From: Actinomycetota bacterium
GTDB taxonomy: Bacteria > Actinomycetota > Acidimicrobiia > Spongiisociales > ZC4RG35
Length of the DNA: 15,287 nucleotides
Assembly: GCA_003242515.1 (NCBI GenBank)
Contig: QGUS01000011.1
Coordinates: 1 to 15,287 of the forward strand
Direction: 5' to 3'
The translations under genes were made by a program, and so were the position numbers. This document shows, in pieces, positions 12,844 to 15,287 of this stretch. Under the pieces are notes generated by a model that did not search any database, was not told where the DNA came from, and saw only the letters and a program-made list of their open reading frames with translations. Each line of letters starts with the position of its first letter. Position 1 is the stretch's first letter.

Positions 12844-13389
12844 TTGGGCCGCGGAATGTGGGATCACCTCAGATACGGGATAGAGCCGCCGCCTCCCGCG
12901 GCCAAGCCGATGGCGGCGGTGCTGGCGGCCCTCTACGAGGACGAGGACGGCGATCTCCGCATCATCCTGATCAAGCGTCCGGAGACGATGCCGACCCACG
13001 CCGGGCACATCGCCTTTCCCGGCGGCCGCCCCGACCCGGAGGACGACGGGCCGGTCGCGACGGCCCTCCGGGAGGCGCAGGAGGAGGTGGGGATCGATCC
13101 CCGGTCCGTGCAGGTCCTCGGCTTCCTGCCCCCGATCGACACGGTGGAGTCTCCGCTCATGGTGGTCCCCGTGGTCGGGCGGCTCCACGAGCCCCCGCAG
13201 CTGGTCCCGTCCGAACGGGAGGTCGCCCGGGTTCACACGCCCCGGGTGGCTGACCTCGCCGACCCGGACCGGTGGTGGTCGGTCACCTGGCACGGCTGGC
13301 CCGTCTGGTACTACGACCTGAACGGGGACACCCTCTGGGGCGCCACGGCGAGGATGGTCCGCCAGCTGGTGGGCCTCGAGCCCCGCTGA
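12844..13389 (+). CDS. Nudix hydrolase, NudL-like coenzyme A diphosphatase family
   Basis: This 181-residue protein has the Nudix core LREAQEEVGI (75-84), with the catalytic glutamates in REAQEE. Ahead of it is the family-specific lead-in LIKRPETMPTHAGHIAFPGG (42-61), matching the UPF0035-type signature of CoA diphosphatases. The FLPPIDTVESPLMVVPVVG stretch (94-112) is also shared with E. coli NudL, as I recall it. Such enzymes split CoA or its thioesters into 3',5'-ADP and phosphopantetheine. The spacing between GG and REAQEE is one residue longer than the textbook Nudix box, as in NudL. The TTG start is chosen for AGGAGG 8 nt upstream; ATG at 12856 would shorten it by four residues. It is divergent from the GNAT gene and 42 nt upstream of the histidine kinase gene. 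Substrate is inferred from family only. Confidence 0.88.
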   Translation: MGRGMWDHLRYGIEPPPPAAKPMAAVLAALYEDEDGDLRIILIKRPETMPTHAGHIAFPGGRPDPEDDGPVATALREAQEEVGIDPRSVQVLGFLPPIDTVESPLMVVPVVGRLHEPPQLVPSEREVARVHTPRVADLADPDRWWSVTWHGWPVWYYDLNGDTLWGATARMVRQLVGLEPR

Positions 13390-13419
13390 GATCGTTCAAG
13401 GTGACCCGGGTCGGATGCC

Positions 13420-13431
13420 GATCATCTTCAG
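13420..13431 (+). promoter_or_regulatory. Possible leaderless promoter of the histidine kinase gene (GATCAT-N6-GTG)
   Basis: GATCAT matches the TANNNT pattern only at the second and last positions, but it sits exactly six bases before GTG at 13432, the same spacing as the three better examples in this window. A TTCAAG hexamer lies 19 nt upstream at 13395-13400. The alternative is co-transcription with the Nudix gene and translation from GTG 13450. Confidence 0.3.
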
Positions 13432-15174
13432 GTGGTGGAGATCGGTTCTGTGAACGCGGTTCCGCGCGACCTGCATCGCAGGGCCATCTGGCTGTTCTTC
13501 GCGGTGATCACGCTGCTCGTGATCGTCGAGCTCCTCGAGCCCCGGGCTGACACCGTCTGGTCCGCGTGGGGCTCGTTCGCGGTGTACGCAGTCTGGTGCT
13601 TCCAGGCGCTGCGGTCGAAGAGGCCGAACGCCGTCCCGATCTTCGTCGGCTCCCTGGTCTACCTGTGCGTGTTCAGCGTCGTCGAGAGCGCCGCGGGGCT
13701 CCAGATCAACCCCTTCGACCACACCGCCACCTACGGCGCCGTGCTGATCCTCTCCACCCTGGTCGGCGCCATGGTCGAACGGCACCGGATGCGCTGGGCG
13801 CTCGGGCTCAGCATCGGTGTGGGCGTTTGGATCACCGTCATCGGCCTCGTCTCGGGGCTGAGCACGGGTGCCATGTTCACCCGCTGGATCATCGGCGTGG
13901 CGGGCGTGCTCGTGGCCGTGTGGATGGTGGAGCGTCTGACCTACAACCTGAGGGAGGCGGCCCGGATCCACGAGCGGGCCCGCCGGCTCAACGACGCCAT
14001 CGCCGCCTGCTCCGAGTCGCTCCTCGTCCACTCGGACAGGTTCGCCATCCACGAGGCCGCCCGCGCCCTGATCCAGGCGACCGACGCCGACTACGTGTTC
14101 ATCGCCCGCTCCGCCACCGTCGACGGGGAGCCCGGGTGGGAGATCGTCGCCGAGGCCTCCCGTAGCGGTGCCGGGCTGGACCCGGGCCTGCGCCGCGGCC
14201 GGAACGCGGACATCCCCACCACCACGAAGGCCCTCCATGCCGGCAAGCCGGTGATCATCCGTCCCAACGAGCTCCCGCCCGAGGAGGCTGCTCAGTACGA
14301 GGGGGAGGGGATGATCACCGAAGTGGTGGTCCCGATCTACGTGGGCCGGGAGCTGCGGGGTTCGATCGGCTTCATCCAGTACACCGACGACCGGGACTGG
14401 ACGGACGACGAGGTCAAGACCCTACAGCGGGCCTCCGACATGATCGCGGCCTACTGGGAGCGCCTCGACACCGCCGAGCAGCTGCGGGCGTCCAACGAGT
14501 CGAAGGACCGGCTCCTCTCCTCGGTGAGCCACGAGATCCGCACGCCGCTCACCGCCATCGTGGGCCTCTCCGAGGCGATCGTCGACGGCTCCGGCCTCGC
14601 CGAGGATGAGGTTGCGGAGCTGATGTCGATCATCGCCCGGCAGAGCCGCGAGCTGTCCGAGCTCGTGGAGGACCTGCTCGTCGCGTCCCGGGCCGGCTTC
14701 GGCAACCTCTCCATCCGCCCCGAGCCCGTCGACCTCATCGGTCAGGTGCGCCGGGTGGTCGAGGGCCTGCGCCAGGGCTCCTGCAAGAACATCCAGGTCA
14801 TCGGCGACGAGGTCTGGGCCTGGGCGGATCCTCTCCGGGTGCGTCAGATCATCCGCAACCTTGTCTCCAACGCCATCAAGTACGGCGGCGAGAACATCAC
14901 CGTCACTTTCCAAGTGGACCCGTCGACGGTGCAGCTGGTCGTCGCCGACGACGGCCCCGGCGTCCGTGCCGAGGAGGCCGAGCTGATCTTCCAGCGCTAC
15001 TACCGGTCCAGCGACTCCCCGACCCTCCCCGGGTCGGTGGGCATCGGGCTGGCCGTCTCCCGGCAGCTCGCCGAGCTGATGAGCGGCACCCTCCGGTACG
15101 TGCCCTCGGAGGGGTTCGTGCTCACCCTGCCCAGCCTCGCCGCGGGGGAGCGGGCGGCGACGCTGCTCGCCTAG
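13432..15174 (+). CDS. Membrane-bound sensor histidine kinase with GAF domain
   Basis: The 580-residue protein has three parts. Residues about 17-168 contain five or six membrane helices with very short loops and no large extracellular domain, so the sensor may read the membrane itself. Residues about 185-342 form a GAF-like domain. Then come the HisKA dimerisation domain with the phosphoacceptor His367 in SSVSHEIRTPL and a HATPase_c domain: N-box NLVSNAIKYG (476-485), ADDGPGV (505-511) and VGIGLAVSRQL (536-546). All kinase motifs look intact. No response regulator is in the window, and the signal is unknown. The start is ambiguous: GTG 13432 fits a leaderless reading, while GTG 13450 has GGTGGAG (13434-13440) 9 nt upstream and would remove six residues. 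It follows the Nudix gene by 42 nt. Confidence 0.93.
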   Translation: MVEIGSVNAVPRDLHRRAIWLFFAVITLLVIVELLEPRADTVWSAWGSFAVYAVWCFQALRSKRPNAVPIFVGSLVYLCVFSVVESAAGLQINPFDHTATYGAVLILSTLVGAMVERHRMRWALGLSIGVGVWITVIGLVSGLSTGAMFTRWIIGVAGVLVAVWMVERLTYNLREAARIHERARRLNDAIAACSESLLVHSDRFAIHEAARALIQATDADYVFIARSATVDGEPGWEIVAEASRSGAGLDPGLRRGRNADIPTTTKALHAGKPVIIRPNELPPEEAAQYEGEGMITEVVVPIYVGRELRGSIGFIQYTDDRDWTDDEVKTLQRASDMIAAYWERLDTAEQLRASNESKDRLLSSVSHEIRTPLTAIVGLSEAIVDGSGLAEDEVAELMSIIARQSRELSELVEDLLVASRAGFGNLSIRPEPVDLIGQVRRVVEGLRQGSCKNIQVIGDEVWAWADPLRVRQIIRNLVSNAIKYGGENITVTFQVDPSTVQLVVADDGPGVRAEEAELIFQRYYRSSDSPTLPGSVGIGLAVSRQLAELMSGTLRYVPSEGFVLTLPSLAAGERAATLLA

Positions 15175-15200
15175 CGGCTCTTCTATCCCGCCGCTGCCCA

Positions 15201-15237
15201 TAGACTCGCCCGAGGGCCCTTTTTAACCACTTACGCT
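15201..15237 (+). promoter_or_regulatory. Candidate promoter region for the gene entering the window's right edge
   Basis: Two -10-like hexamers are visible, TAGACT at 15201-15206 and TACGCT at 15232-15237. The second would give a leader of about 20 nt ending in a good ribosome binding site. The stretch between them is AT-richer than anything else nearby, with a run of five T at 15220-15224 followed by AA. No convincing -35 is seen for either. Confidence 0.35.
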
Positions 15238-15248
15238 GCCCGCGAAAA

Positions 15249-15256
15249 GAGAGGTG
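15249..15256 (+). promoter_or_regulatory. Ribosome binding site of the downstream partial gene
   Basis: GAGAGGTG pairs well with the 16S rRNA 3' end. Its AGG core lies 8 nt before the TTG at 15263, which suggests that a gene begins at the window edge. Confidence 0.5.
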
Positions 15257-15262
15257 TAAAGC

Positions 15263-15287
15263 TTGGGGGGTCGCGTGTCCTTAAAAA
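15263..15287 (+). CDS. Start of an unidentified gene (partial)
   Basis: Eight codons are visible after a TTG start, reading MGGRVSLK, before the window ends. The call rests on the well-placed GAGAGGTG upstream and the promoter-like leader. GTG at 15275 is in frame and could be the true start. Too little is present to name the product. Confidence 0.4.

Noticed and set aside
15208..15224. GGGCCC followed by TTTTT as an intrinsic terminator of the kinase gene
   Set aside because: The possible stem is only about four pairs with a two-base loop, too weak to call. The T-run may instead belong to the promoter of the next gene.
1..15287. tRNA, rRNA, CRISPR, insertion sequence or attachment site
   Set aside because: No cloverleaf-like segment, repeat array, transposase motif or terminal inverted repeats were seen by eye; essentially all of the window is accounted for by protein-coding genes.

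Overview
The window is high-GC coding DNA (judged by eye, not calculated) with many GTG and TTG starts, tightly packed genes and apparent leaderless starts. Together with NuoD and NuoI sequence types that resemble actinobacterial 'second' NDH-1 clusters, this points to an actinomycetote. An Acidimicrobiia-like lineage is a plausible guess, but the window alone cannot prove it.

Layout. (1) Positions 1-2053 hold three small transcription units. They are a partial membrane protein leaving the window on the minus strand (1-384), a DUF402 protein on the plus strand (456-980), and a minus-strand alkaline-phosphatase-superfamily phosphodiesterase (977-2053) whose stop codon overlaps that of the DUF402 gene. 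(2) Positions 2141-12236 are one plus-strand operon encoding respiratory complex I, in the order nuoA-B-C-D-H-I-J-K-L-M-N. The genes overlap or nearly touch. It is driven by a promoter with the hexamers TTCGGA and TATACT, placed back to back with the phosphodiesterase promoter. (3) Positions 12240-13389 hold a divergent pair, a RimJ/RimL-type GNAT acetyltransferase (minus) and a NudL-like Nudix hydrolase (plus), separated by 25 nt. (4) Positions 13432-15174 encode a membrane-bound GAF-containing sensor histidine kinase with no response regulator in the window. (5) The last ~110 nt hold an AT-richer leader with a ribosome binding site and the first codons of another gene.

How the genes work together. 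The eleven nuo genes make the membrane arm (A, H, J, K, L, M, N) and the quinone-reducing Q-module (B, C, D, I) of complex I. The NADH-oxidising module NuoE/F/G has no place between nuoD and nuoH, where it normally sits. The complex therefore either takes electrons from another donor, such as ferredoxin, or borrows an input module encoded elsewhere. NuoD also departs from the textbook quinone pocket at two positions: Trp86 replaces the usual Tyr and Glu138 the usual Asp. The remaining genes look like separate housekeeping functions (nucleotide and CoA hydrolysis, acetylation, sensing) with no demonstrated link to complex I.

I found no mobile element, CRISPR array, rRNA or tRNA gene, and no intergenic stretch longer than about 90 nt. 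I do not see a clearly new biological system. The most distinctive signals are the NuoEFG-less operon, the NuoD pocket substitutions and the repeated TANNNT-N6-GTG leaderless starts.
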